A DNA stretch of 64,000 bases, taken from NCBI RefSeq assembly GCF_030864355.1, contig NC_083393.1, positions 620,001-684,000 on the forward strand, read 5' to 3'. Under the pieces are notes generated by a model. It saw only the letters and a list, made by a program, of their open reading frames with translations. It was not told the origin of the DNA and did no database searches. Shown here in pieces: positions 33,313 to 42,559 of the stretch. Origin of the DNA: Cutaneotrichosporon cavernicola. Taxonomy: Eukaryota; Basidiomycota; Tremellomycetes; Trichosporonales; Trichosporonaceae. Numbering within the stretch: the stretch's first letter is position 1; each line of letters opens with the position of its first letter. Both the position numbers and the translations under genes were made by a program.

Positions 33313-34569
33313 ATGTCAGCCCTCGTCCGCCACCAGGACCTCCCGGCCGCTCTCGTACCGGATCGCGCGGTCCAAGCTATTGCGGCAGACGCAAACCTCC
33401 CAGTCTGTGCGACTTGTGGGACGCAGTATAGTGACAAGCCGAAGGGCATCTGTGGGTTATGACGTCGTGGTCAAGTGGTGCTGACCACTACTGCGTCCTC
33501 GCGGTCAATATGTCTCCTTTCTGCCTCCCTTCCTCCCTCCATCGATACCTCCCTCCCCCCTCCCCCCTCCCCCCTCCCTCCCTCCCCGCCACCCAGGCCC
33601 ATGCTGCGAGGACGACCGCCAGTGGTACCCAGTGACAGGCCAGGAATGGACAACCCTCGGCGAGTTAGCCAGCACCCGCACCCACTCCCTCCAAGTCGAC
33701 ACTGAGGACGAGCGAATCGCCTTCATCGAGTGCTCGCCCCCCTTTGCCATCAACCAGACGCGTGAGTTCGCCTCCATGTCCACCAGAACTCACAACAGCA
33801 ATCCTCCTCAACACCCACGCAGGGCACTACGTATGGGACTGTCACGCTCCCTTCACCCCGGGCCTGGCGGGATACCTATCCTCACTCCAGCCGGCTCTCC
33901 AGGCCATTGCCATCTCGCATCCCCACGTGAGCTGACAGTTCTCACGAGCTCACGCAGTTCTTCTCCACGTCGCTTGTGTGGGCGCGCGCCCTCGGCGTAC
34001 CGCTGTACATCTGCGAGACGGACAAGGAATGGTACCAGCGCCACGGGGACATCCAGGCTACTGACGACGTTCGTTTCTGGACTGGGCGCGAGACGCTCGG
34101 TCCGGGCGTCACGGTCGTACAATGTGGCGGGTGAGTCAGCTTGACCGTTCACTGTTCACGAGAGCTGACGCCAGCCACTTCCCCGGTTCGAGCATCCTGC
34201 ATTGGGACCGCGGGGCCGAGCCCGGCGACGGTCCAAAGACAGGCCTCATCCTCGTCGCTGACACCATGATGGTGCGCCTCGACCGCCGCGGCTTCACTTT
34301 CATGTGGAGCTACCCGAACATGGTGAGCTCGCCTAGGCTTGGACGAGCTGATGCAGATCCCACTCCGCCCTGCTGACGCTGTCAACGTCGTGGCCGCCAT
34401 CGATGACCTCGAGTACGGCGCAGCAAGCAGTACGTGGCCGAACCGCATGATCCGCCGCGACGCCAAGCTCTTCGCGCACCGCAGCATCGAGCGGTACCTC
34501 GACGCCACGGGATGGGAGCTGGAAGGCGGCCAGCTTGGCGGAAAGCTTCAGCCCAAGGCTCGGGCGTGA
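33313..34569 (+). CDS. MBL-fold metallohydrolase with N-terminal zinc ribbon
   Basis: The gene has six exons, beginning MSALVRHQDLP at 33313. Exon 1 (to 33451) joins exon 2 (from 33597) to give CATCGTQYSDKPKGICPCC, a CxxC-x12-CxxC zinc ribbon. The hydrolase part follows: ILLNTHAGHYVWDC, AISHPHFFSTSLVWA, YICETDKEWYQRH, QCGGHFPGSSILHW, then ILVADTMMV and FMWSYPNMIPL. These match a widespread group of bacterial and fungal MBL-fold hydrolases. The usual first HxHxDH motif is degenerate (SHPHFFST), as is common in this group. The substrate is unknown. Intron 1 is 145 nt and ends in a long CCCTCC pyrimidine tract. The others are 30-60 nt. Other possible roles are thiol-ester or lactone hydrolysis, unproven. 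Confidence 0.82.
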
Positions 34570-35443
34570 GGCTCCTGGAGGCGGCCAGCTTGGCGGAAAG
34601 CTACGAGTCTGCTGCGTGTACCACGAAAAAGGTGAAATCGAGTACGAGAACAAAGGTTACGACAGTGTACGACGGTGTACTTGCATACGAGGAATGAGAA
34701 TGTTTACAAAGTTTACAAAGGTCGACGTCGGACGTCGGCGGCATGGGTGTAGAGGAGTGCGTCGAGAAAGGACAATCTGGCGTGCATGTGGGCCTATTGT
34801 TCTGTTCGTGGGATCCAATGCCTGCTGGCTACATCTTGTTCCGTTCCTTCGTTGCAGGGGTAAAGCCCACTTTGGAACGTCAGAGTGAGCACGGTGTCGG
34901 AGGCGTCACTGAAAGGGGTACGAGCGGCGACAAAAGTCCTGATTGTGAATGGTGGGTCTTGAATGGACAACTCTGTTGGATGGCTCACTCTGCGCACGGG
35001 CTCATCCTCGTTGGTGAGAGGTGACCAGAAGACCGGTCACGGATTACGGTACGGACCGGATCCCACCGACGGGCCGACTCGCTGTCGCCACCGCGCGCCT
35101 TGCTCGCCGCTCGCCAACACGCTCACAACGAGGTTGCTTCTTAGCAACTGATTGATCGTCGTCTAATTCTTCGACTCGCACACTTCTCAGCCAACCAAGC
35201 GGAAGAGCCGGAGAAACAACGCCACGCCACGCCACACAAGCGTTACGGCCATCTGGACTGGGCTAGTGCTTGATACACGCAACCTCAGTCGCAGCGAACG
35301 AACGCCGGGTAGCGCTTGGTTGGGCTGTGCCGTACGCGGCCGCTTTGTTGTCGCCGCTACCTCGGTTAGCGACACTGTCAACCTTCCTCCCACCACCACT
35401 ACATCTTCTCTCCACATGCCCACATAACGCCTAGCCTTCCCCC
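34570..35443. other. Intergenic
   Basis: The beginning includes an imperfect repeat of the end of the MBL gene: ggcggccagcttggcgga occurs inside the gene at about 34,526 and again at about 34,581. No gene is seen. The promoter of the next gene lies at the right end. Confidence 0.45.
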
Positions 35444-36255
35444 ATGCCCATGGCGCCTCGCAACTCTTGCCCGCACACCCCGGCCAACTCTGCCCGCCCC
35501 TCCCCCTCCCCCTCCACCCCCTCCCACCCCTCCTCGGCCTCGTACGCTTCCACCGTCCCAGCGGATGGCGTTGGAACCCTGCTCGGTGTCTGCTGCGTAC
35601 GTCTCCTGATATCGTCGTCTAACACCAGTGCTGTGGCCAACAAACCGACGGGCCAGGCCCTGGCGCCCCTTCCTCCTGTCCTACCTCGGAGGACACTCCT
35701 GCGCCTGATGGATAGTAAGTCTAAGCATTCCGCACCAATTCTGACACCAGCCTACCGTCCTGCTTTCCCCTCCGCCTACGCCGCCAACGCCAACGCAAAC
35801 GCCGCCCCGCATCGCCCCCACCGCCAAGCAGTCACAGTGTCGTCCCGCCGACCCGACTCGGTCGGTGGCGATTACAGGCACGCGCACGCGTGCGTCTCCA
35901 AGCAGCCCGCCTGGCGCAGGTGACACGGTGGCGCGCCCGCATCAACACCCCCGCGATCGTCCTCGTCCCTCCAGAAGGTTCAGAAGATACGGTCCCGCCC
36001 GAACCACGGTGGAGGCTTCTCACGGGTTTGCGCAGCGTACGGTTCCGCCTGCCTCCGATGCCAAGCATGTCGAGCCTGCTGCGCCGACGCACGTCGGACG
36101 CGTCCATTCCGAAGCCGGAGATTGAGACACCCCCGTCAGAGTACGCCGCTAGCGAGATTACATGTCATACGCGCCGGACTAGTTTGGATTACGACGCGTT
36201 TGGACCCACCATTGCCGACCGCCTCAAGAGCCAGCCACGCCGGAATAGCTGGTAG
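35444..36255 (+). CDS. Basic, disordered hypothetical protein, 247 aa
   Basis: Three exons (35444-35596, 35629-35714, 35751-36255) join in frame to 247 residues. The family is not recognised. The N-terminus is Ser/Pro-rich. A run of four Cys is created across the first intron (GVCC|CCGQQ). A very basic middle (RLRRQRQRKRRPASPP and RWRLQARARVRLQAARL) is followed by INTPAIVLVPPEGSED. The C-terminus has SLLRRRTSD, RRTSLDYDAFGPTIADRL and SQPRRNSW. RRTS, RRNS and RRRTS are good basophilic kinase sites, which suggests a phospho-regulated protein. Both introns have CTAACACCAG or CTGACACCAG acceptors, which supports splicing. The start could also be the second Met at 35450. Confidence 0.6.
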
Positions 36256-36608
36256 CGGTGGTGGCTAGAGTTCATGTACAACTAGTGTCTGTAACGGTAA
36301 TGCATAAGGCTTCTTGCAAGCTGTACGCTGTACGAGGTCAAGGTGGGAGGGTGAGGGCTGTACCGCAGTCAAAGCCAACACGAGACACACGGCGGCTGCG
36401 CCTCACACCGCCATAGCCCTGTTAGCCATCACTCATGTTGGCCATCACTGCATCGCTGCATGCGCTGGACGGCCTAATGACCCCGAGTCTACACACACTG
36501 CGATGCACACAGCCTCTCCACGCTGATCATCTCCACCCTCCTCCGCTGATCAGAACCAGCGTGCATCTCTGTCGACTCAACTCTCGAGTCTATCTCTCTC
36601 ATGCCAGC
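36256..36608. other. Intergenic
   Basis: No gene or strong repeat is seen. The right end may be the promoter of a small candidate gene at 36609. Confidence 0.35.
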
Positions 36609-36872
36609 ATGTCTCATGACACGGTGAGTGAGAGGAGTAGACATCACTCCAGTGCGTTGGATTAGACCTGACGCCAGCCCGACACCTACCCGACCTCACC
36701 CGACCCGAGTTCACAATACTGCCATGGCGGTCCGTGAGTTACCCTCCAGTCCACACCGTAAAGTCCTCTTCTCACCATTGTCTCCGCAACAAGGAGACAA
36801 AAAGAAGAGCGAGAATGGAAGAAGCGAGACAGGAAGGAGGGGAAAGGTTCAGCCGAAGAAGCAGACAGCTGA
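36609..36872 (+). CDS. Candidate small three-exon gene, about 50 aa
   Basis: This is proposed only from splice signals and frame. Exon 1 is 36609-36623 (MSHDT). A 54-nt intron has GTGAGTG and CTGACGCCAG. Exon 2 is 36678-36733 (PDTYPTSPDPSSQYCHGG). An intron of about 60 nt starts GTGAGT and ends CAACAAG. Exon 3 is 36794-36872, coding a charged Lys/Glu/Arg tail ending EEADS. The first intron is a textbook match to others in the window. The second acceptor is weaker. An alternative reading of exon 2 in another frame runs to 36879 without a second intron. Function is unknown. Confidence 0.35.
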
Positions 36873-36989
36873 CGCCTGATCCCTCACATGGTGCTTGCGG
36901 CACCGGCTCAGCATGCTCGCACACTGGATCCTGCGCGGACACCTCGAATGGCATTTCTGGCGAGCACGCGTACGCAAACGTGCCCAACT

Positions 36990-37111
36990 CCGGCGGGAGA
37001 GGGAGGCATGCCAAGTCCGGCCGGAGAGGGAGGTATGCCAAGTCAGGCAGAGCGAGGTCCGCGCCCACAAATGCCGCGCACCGAGTCATCGGCCGCGCAC
37101 CGAGTCCATCG
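36990..37111. repeat. Two tandem duplications upstream of the metallothionein gene
   Basis: A roughly 28-bp unit (ggagagggaggcatgccaag and variant) occurs twice at about 36992-37045. A 19-20-bp unit (gccgcgcaccgagtcatcg and variant) occurs twice at 37073-37111, followed by a third partial copy. They sit 240-360 bp upstream of the ATG, where regulator sites would be expected, but no known metal-response element is recognised. Confidence 0.7.
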
Positions 37112-37274
37112 GCCGCACCGAAGTATGACACAGATGAGTGGCGGGATTCGCAGTGCGGCCCTCGGGCTTCGGCTGCGAGTTGGGCCTCGATCCGGCCGGT
37201 GTCGCACATGCACATGCCCGTTCGCCACTTCGGAGCAACGTATCGCGCGAGTTTGCCCGCACCACTGAATGAGA

Positions 37275-37280
37275 TATAAG
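37275..37280 (+). promoter_or_regulatory. TATA box (TATAAG) of the metallothionein gene
   Basis: The sequence gatataagg is 73 bp upstream of the ATG at 37353, a normal distance for a TATA-driven inducible fungal gene. Confidence 0.55.
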
Positions 37281-37352
37281 GCGAGAGAGAGACATCCCAT
37301 CCCAACAATACAGCTAGCACTACTTTCCCAACACACACCCCTCTAGAACACA

Positions 37353-37531
37353 ATGGTCGCCAACGTGAGTCGTCTCGTCACTGCCACGTGATCCATCTCC
37401 CACTCACACCAGATCACTCTCGTCAACGCCTGCGGTGGCGGCTGCTCGAGCTGCACCTGCTCCGGCCCGTGGTGAGTGGGTTGCCGTTTCCCACTGACAC
37501 AAGCGCCAACTGCGGCTGCGGTAACTGCTAA
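37353..37531 (+). CDS. Metallothionein, 32 aa, three exons
   Basis: The product chelates Cu(I), Zn or Cd through Cys clusters in the cytosol. Exons 37353-37364, 37413-37471 and 37504-37531 total 99 nt and encode 32 residues: MVANITLVNA followed by a Cys-rich part. That part reads CGGGCSSCTC, then SGPC across intron 2, then ANCGCGNC and TAA. Eight Cys occur in C-x3-C, C-x2-C and C-x-C spacings, with Gly, Ser and Asn between and no aromatic residue, as in short copper metallothioneins of fungi (the Neurospora and Agaricus type). Both introns (48 and 32 nt) have GTGAGT donors. A TATA box and tandem repeats lie upstream. A duplicated segment lies directly downstream. Metal preference is inferred as copper, not shown. 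Confidence 0.88.
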
Positions 37532-37581
37532 GCCGGTCGCAAGCGCTCTACGATGCTAAGCCGGAGCAAGCGCTCTACGAT
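37527..37581 (+). repeat. Tandem duplication spanning the metallothionein stop codon
   Basis: Copy 1 (37527-37554) starts at the last Cys codon and stop. Copy 2 (37555-37581) repeats gctaagccgg and gcaagcgctctacgat with one short change. The duplication lies mostly in the 3' UTR. Confidence 0.85.
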
Positions 37582-37664
37582 GTCCAGCCCGTGGGCGCTT
37601 CAAGAGTGAATAGTACAAGTTGATGCAGATTTAGCCTAGGCATGTGTTGAGAATGTGTCGTCAG

Positions 37665-37716
37665 CACGTCAGCACGTCAGCACCACCTCCCACGTCAGCA
37701 CGTCAGCACCACCTCC
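37665..37716. repeat. Perfect 26-bp tandem repeat, two copies
   Basis: Units 37665-37690 and 37691-37716 are identical and begin cacgtcagcacgtcagcacc. They lie between the convergent 3' ends of the metallothionein and kinase genes. Confidence 0.9.
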
Positions 37717-37746
37717 CACGCCCTCATATGTCTACTCATCTATAAT

Positions 37747-38974
37747 CTACTTGGTATACTGGAGCTCGTTCTTGAGCCATGTGCGCCATCCCGCGTCAGC
37801 GAGGATATGCCGTACGCGCGCCTCAAGCCACTCCGTGTTCCCCCAGAAACCCCATGAAGCCTGGAATCGGCACCAATCCACGAGAGCCGTCTCCCAGTGC
37901 CGCACCATTTCTTCCCATTCATACCCTCCTTCTCCCCGTTTCTCGATCAAGGTGGCGCGGTATCGCTCGAGCAAGCCTCTCTCGCCACTCTGCATCCCGA
38001 GGAGATGCGGCACAGAATCAGCAAGCATCTCCTCGGGAACGCTGCACGTGAACAGCTTGGCGAGGTCGCATACACCGAGGCCCAGGCCGACATACTGGAA
38101 GTCGAAGAAGGCGACTTTATCCCCGGCCCGCGTCGTGAACAGGTTCTCCGACTTGACGTCGCCGTGGATCACGCTCTCGCTTGTCCGCCCGCGAGGAGTA
38201 AGTACGGCCGCGACAGCGTCCGCGACATTGCGTCCAATCTCTTTATCGGGGGAGCAGAGGGCGGTATTCCATTCGCTGTCCGAGTCGGCCAGTTCGGCCA
38301 GCTCACCCCGTCTCGTGGCCAAGTACGTGTATCCTCCATTAAGCCAGAGTTTGGATCCGCCGAGTCCTTTCTTGCGCCGATCAGCCTCTTCCAATGGTGG
38401 GAGGAGGTATGATTCCATGTCCTCCACCCCTCTAGCAGAATGAGAATGGAAGCGGGCGAGCCAGTCCAACGCCGCATATACTGCTCGAGGAGGTAGGAGA
38501 CCTCGTTTAGACCCGGCGATTGGGAAATCAGGCCTCAGGTCCGTGAGGAGCATGGCCATTACGCCGTGTAGATTTTCGGATCCAGGTCGGCCGGCCATGT
38601 CGTGCGTCGAGGCGAGACAGTGTGCAACGGCCACGTTTTGAGGCAGAGATGGCGCGATGGTGGTGTAGAATTCCTGCTCGACCTCATAGCTCAGCATCTT
38701 GCGGAGGTGGCCCTCGTCATTACCGGGAGGCAGAGAGATGAGTTTCAAGACAAGCCGCGTCGTTTCGTGGGAAGAGGGGGAGCGCGCGGTGATAGACACA
38801 ATATGGCCATACCCCGCCCAGAGGGTTTGGAGGGGCGTGCAACTGACAAGACCGAGGCCGAGCCAGGAGAGCATGATGTCCGCGACGTCGCGTGGACCGG
38901 TCGCAGATGAGGGCCGCGGACGCGGCCGGGTCTGATGTGAGCGCGCGCTTTGGTGGGTTTACTTTTGCAGGCAT
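37747..38974 (-). CDS. CHK kinase-like / aminoglycoside-phosphotransferase-fold protein
   Basis: This is a small-molecule kinase-like protein of 398 residues. Exon 1 encodes only MPAK (38974-38963). After a 31-nt intron the protein continues TRPRPRPSSATG and then DVADIMLSWLGLG. Family features are a glycine loop region (LWAGYGHIVSITA), the VAIK-like Lys in RLVLKLISLP, a helix with Glu in SYEVEQEFY, the catalytic loop VIHGDVKSENLF and the DFG-like FFDFQYVGLGLGVCDLAKLF. This order fits the ecdysteroid-kinase/CHK group of the protein-kinase-like fold, which phosphorylates small alcohols. The substrate is unknown. It is convergent with the metallothionein gene. Confidence 0.82.
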
Positions 38975-39180
38975 GATGGGCGGTGTTCAGAGATCGTGCG
39001 GTGGAGGTGGTTGATGAATGTAGTGGTGAAAGCCGCTGTGACGGATGTGGAGGTGGAGGGATGTTATGGCGTAGTTTAAATCTGGCTGTGAACAGAGAAC
39101 CATCGTAACGTATTAGAGGCTTAGCACCAGCTGCTTAGCACCCACCACAGACACAACCCCCTGCACCTCTCGCGTACTCG
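38975..39180. other. Intergenic
   Basis: This is the kinase promoter side. The only visible detail is a gtgaaagccgctgtgacggatgtgg-type G/T-rich stretch. Nothing else is seen. Confidence 0.3.
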
Positions 39181-39429
39181 TCACTGCGTCGCCTTCATCT
39201 CCCACAGCTCAAACTGCTTAACCTGCGCCCGCCCCTTATGCTCGTACGCAACGCCAGTAGCGTCCGCAGGACTGTACGCGCGTGGCCAGAGCAAAACGGT
39301 CGTTCGCGAACACCTCGCCGTCCAGCAGGACAACCAGCGCAGACGCTGTATAAGTCAGTAGTGCGACTGATGGTGTGGGCAGATGAAGACAAACGGCGAG
39401 ATCGGGACCTCGGCGGACCCCCGGCACAT
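39181..39429 (-). CDS. Weak candidate for a small three-exon gene, 46 aa
   Basis: On the minus strand, MCRGSAEVPISP (from 39429) could be spliced over an intron ending CTGACTTATACAG to SALVVLLDGEVFANDRFALA. It could then be spliced over a 54-nt intron (GTACAG to GCGCAG) to VKQFELWEMKATQ with TGA at 39183-39181. The first junction has a good branch site. The second does not. The segment could also be a decayed gene, because a different frame gives YSPADATGVAYEHKG before the same end. Confidence 0.25.
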
Positions 39430-39474
39430 CTGTACAAATACCCAGCCTAATTCAATTTAGCAGCAACATCCAAT

Positions 39475-39562
39475 TGCCCTATGGCTCAGTTGGCTAGCGC
39501 GTGGAGCTGTTACGAAAATCGAAACAACTCCGAGGTCCACGGTTCGAGCCCGTGTGGGGCAG
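39475..39562 (+). tRNA. tRNA-Asn (anticodon GTT), intron-containing
   Basis: The acceptor TGCCCTA pairs with TGGGGCA. The anticodon stem is TGGAG/CTCCG with one G-U. The loop is C-T-GTT-A plus a 14-nt intron after position 37, then A. The T-arm is CACGG-TTCGAGC-CCGTG. The discriminator is G. A TTTTTT run follows at once as a Pol III terminator. Confidence 0.9.
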
Positions 39563-40620
39563 GATTTTTTGCTCTCCAGCAGTTTTACAAGCTGCGCACA
39601 CTGGCTATAGGAAATTGTTCGCCGACAGCCAGAGCCTCTACTCGGAGCGAGCTCAGTGCTGTGGGGTTGACATGCTCAACAATAGCGTAACTGCCCCGCA
39701 ATCGACTGAGCGTAGTGGTCGGCGAAATTTGTCATGCCGTCGTACGCGCCTTTCTGACAACGCCGACCACTGTCCACCTCGACCACTCTGCACGATACTC
39801 ATCAGCCACAGATCACCTAACACGCCCGAGTAGATACGTGGACAGGGTACCCCAAGTGGTGTAGTCGTAATATATGTACTGTCTGCACTTGATATGGAGT
39901 AACCATCTCCTCGAAGAACCGCATTTCGTGCAGGTAAGAATTCAAGCACATGGCCTCAAGAGTCTCGCTGCCTGGGGTGGATAAAGAGTTGGGCAGAGAC
40001 CCATGATCGAGCAGATGGAGTTTCCCGGCATGTTGGACAGTTGTGGGGTAGTTGACGGTGGTGAGTGGTGAGCGCTTCCTGGCCATTTGCACGCGTCCAT
40101 GTCCGATCTTGTGACGGAGCCAGAGGAGCGGGATAGGCCGGGTACGACTCGGTCCTTTGACTCAAGCTTGGCCAGAGGTAGTTTCTGTCTCCCAGTCGCT
40201 GTGGCCTGCCGTGAATTACACTGTCTCTGATCGCCATGCGGCGTGTAACAGGGCTGGCTGGACTGCGAAAGTAATGTCGTTTCTGCAGTGTGTCTGTTGT
40301 AAGACGAGGAGATGGCCTAGTCTCGAAGCGGCGGGACAATATCGTCCAGACGCAAGGGTTACGTGAGGGGGTCTTGAAATAACATTGCTTGTCAGTTGGT
40401 TCGGTCCTGACAGATGGTATGAACGACAGGACACTCGGGCGCAGCATGCCTCGCTAGCCATCGGATTCGTTTCCACCCTGTGAAGCGTTGGGGCATAAAG
40501 GACACCTTTTGGCGGATTGCCGGCCCCTACTGGTAGCACCTCTGACATGGTCCCGGCGACGGCATGCGTAGTCGTACTGTAGTCTCGCCCCGAAAGAAAT
40601 ACATTGTACTCGGACATCTA
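39563..40620. other. Intergenic, about 1 kb
   Basis: After the T-run terminator of tRNA-Asn, no coding bias or RNA fold was recognised on either strand. Confidence 0.4.
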
Positions 40621-40985
40621 CTACTTCTTCTGCCCGTCAGTGTTCCATCCCGAATGAGTGTCTTTGGCCTTTGGCCTTGGCCATGGCCTGACCGACTCAC
40701 CTCCTTCTTCAGCGCGGCCGCGTCGGCCTCCCTCGCCTCCTTGTTGACGTCGGGCGCATCCTTCAAGTGGTTCACATAGTCGCCTTGCTCATTCGCAATC
40801 GTGGACGACGAGTAGGCCCCGAGGTCCTTGTCAGCCTTGGGCGGCACAGCCTTGTCGGATGCGAACGGGAGGGGTGGCGAGTCGACCTTGTCCACCGGGC
40901 CCTTTGAGCGGATCTTGATACCGCGTGTGAGGGTGGGAACGGGGCGGATGAGGCGGACGGGGCGGGCAAGCACAGAGACGCGCAT
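40621..40985 (-). CDS. Small, probably mitochondrial protein, 97 aa
   Basis: Exon 1 (40985-40701) starts MRVSVLARPVRLIRPVPTL, an amphipathic, Arg-rich and acid-free N-terminus typical of a mitochondrial presequence. The mature part is hydrophilic (SDKAVPPKADKDLGAYSSS, ANEQGDYVNHLKDAPDVNK) and ends in a Lys/Ala/Glu helix. A 71-nt intron with a CTGACGGGCAG end is followed by a last exon that encodes only KK and the TAG. No membrane segment is present. The family is not recognised. It resembles the many small matrix or assembly factors of fungi. A TATATATTATATA stretch at about 41025-41038 lies 45 bp upstream and may serve as its TATA element. Confidence 0.65.
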
Positions 40986-41359
40986 GGTGAGATGTAAAGT
41001 GGGGGAGGCGGGACAGCCTGAGCAATATATATTATATATGGAGCACTGGCAAGAGCACTACGTCATGGTCTCGCACACAGAAGGAAGACCGAGCAGAACA
41101 TCTCTCAGGCACCCGCGTCATCTGCCAGCTCTGGAAGCACCTGGTCCAGAACCATCCTTCATATCATAGTCTTGCATCGTTCATTACATCGTTAATGTCC
41201 AGTCTTGGTTGGTGTTTCCTGGCCTCGACGTGACGTCCGACTCGGAGCAGAATTCACACTCTTGAGTTGCCGAGATTGCCATCTTACCTTCCTTCCAGCT
41301 TTCCTTTCCATCCGACACGCGTCATTCTCAGATCCTTCTCTGTTCGGATTATTGCACGC
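40986..41359. other. Intergenic
   Basis: It contains the TATATATTATATA element near the left end. No gene is seen. Confidence 0.4.
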
Positions 41360-42559
41360 CTACGCGTAGGCCCAGCGCAGACGGCCGGCCACGGGCGGAC
41401 AACAGTGACGATGGTGACGCAGCGGCTCCATCTGCGGTCTCAAGACGGCCCAGAAGCGGAGTGTAATGGCCCTAATGTCAGTTATGGCTCGGATGGAGAC
41501 TGACTCGCAGAGCTCCCGGACGATGTCGAGCAGGTTGCGGCTTTCGTGCGGGTTCAAGTATCGCGGGCGGGATGGTGAGGCGGGAGGCCGAGTACCCCGA
41601 GTGAGGTGGCGGAAACGCACTGATGAGAACTGGGACTGGTCGAACATGTGCAGAACTGGCGGGGTGATGGTCGGCGAGAAGCGGAAAGGCGTGTACGGGG
41701 AGGCGAGCTGGTGAATGTCGATCGGGGCTGAGTGGTAGCGCCTGTGGGAGGCACGGGGAGTGTGCATTGGCGAACGTGCAATGGGGGGGAACGGCACACA
41801 CTCGCTCTCAGCTTCATTGTAGGCGGTTTGCCAGTCGTCGCTGGCGTCTCTGATTTCACTGACAGTCTCGAATGCGTGGTCCGGAGCGATCCAGCGCGCC
41901 CACCAGCTTTTTTTGACTGTTCCTGACTCAACTTGCCTGGAGCTCTCACTAGGACCAGAGACAGCGAAGAAGCCGCTGAACGCCGCCAGGCGCCCGATTA
42001 GAGAGGAACGCGGCGGGCTGTAGGGAGGGAAGAAGGTGAGTTTCGGTGTGGGAGGGTGGGACGTGGACGTGTGGCTGGGGAAGACTCTGCGGCGCCACGT
42101 CTCAGCGAGATAGGGGGCGGCGGAAGGAGTGTATGCAAACTCGGCGGTGGCGGGTTCGGATGTGATGGTGGTCGAAGGAGTGTGGCCGGGAGTGATGGTG
42201 GAGGGAGAGACTGAGGGTGTGGAGGTCGGGCAGGCCTTGGAAGTCCAGGAGGTCTTGGAGACTTTGAGGGGTTTGTAGCGCAGCGCAGGCGACAGGCGAG
42301 CAGCTAGGATGCTAACCGGTGACGGGGACGGGGATGCAGTGGCGGTGGGCGGGAAGATGGGCAGCCGGGGGCGGACAAGCGCAACGCGCGGCAGGAGACG
42401 CGAGGTGGAACGAGTGGGGGTGGGAGTGGGAGTGTCGAGGAACGGGTTGGGGCGTCTGGCTTGAGCGCGGTGCGCCAGGCTACCGACGGGCGTCGACATG
42501 GGAGTCACCGTACGCGGGGGGCAAGCGCCCAACGCAGCGCGGAGGCGAGAGAGCGGCAT
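41360..42559 (-). CDS. Hypothetical Ser/Thr/Pro-rich protein, 399 aa
   Basis: The start is set at MPLSRLRAALG (42559) because the upstream in-frame ATG at 42658 lies immediately after a TATATA element and could hardly be in the message. The leader between them is a CACTCAC/CACACC repeat. The protein is largely disordered with TPTPTPTRSTS, SPSPSPVS and many TP sites. A middle part is more ordered: SLIGRLAAFSGFFAVSG, then KSWWARWIAPDHAFETV and DDWQTAYNEAESE. The C-terminal region has RYLNPHESRNLLDIVRELCES. No known domain is seen. The final 40 residues may be altered by an unseen intron. Confidence 0.6.
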   Translation of the reverse strand: MPLSRLRAALGACPPRTVTPMSTPVGSLAHRAQARRPNPFLDTPTPTPTRSTSRLLPRVALVRPRLPIFPPTATASPSPSPVSILAARLSPALRYKPLKVSKTSWTSKACPTSTPSVSPSTITPGHTPSTTITSEPATAEFAYTPSAAPYLAETWRRRVFPSHTSTSHPPTPKLTFFPPYSPPRSSLIGRLAAFSGFFAVSGPSESSRQVESGTVKKSWWARWIAPDHAFETVSEIRDASDDWQTAYNEAESECVPFPPIARSPMHTPRASHRRYHSAPIDIHQLASPYTPFRFSPTITPPVLHMFDQSQFSSVRFRHLTRGTRPPASPSRPRYLNPHESRNLLDIVRELCESVSIRAITDIRAITLRFWAVLRPQMEPLRHHRHCCPPVAGRLRWAYA

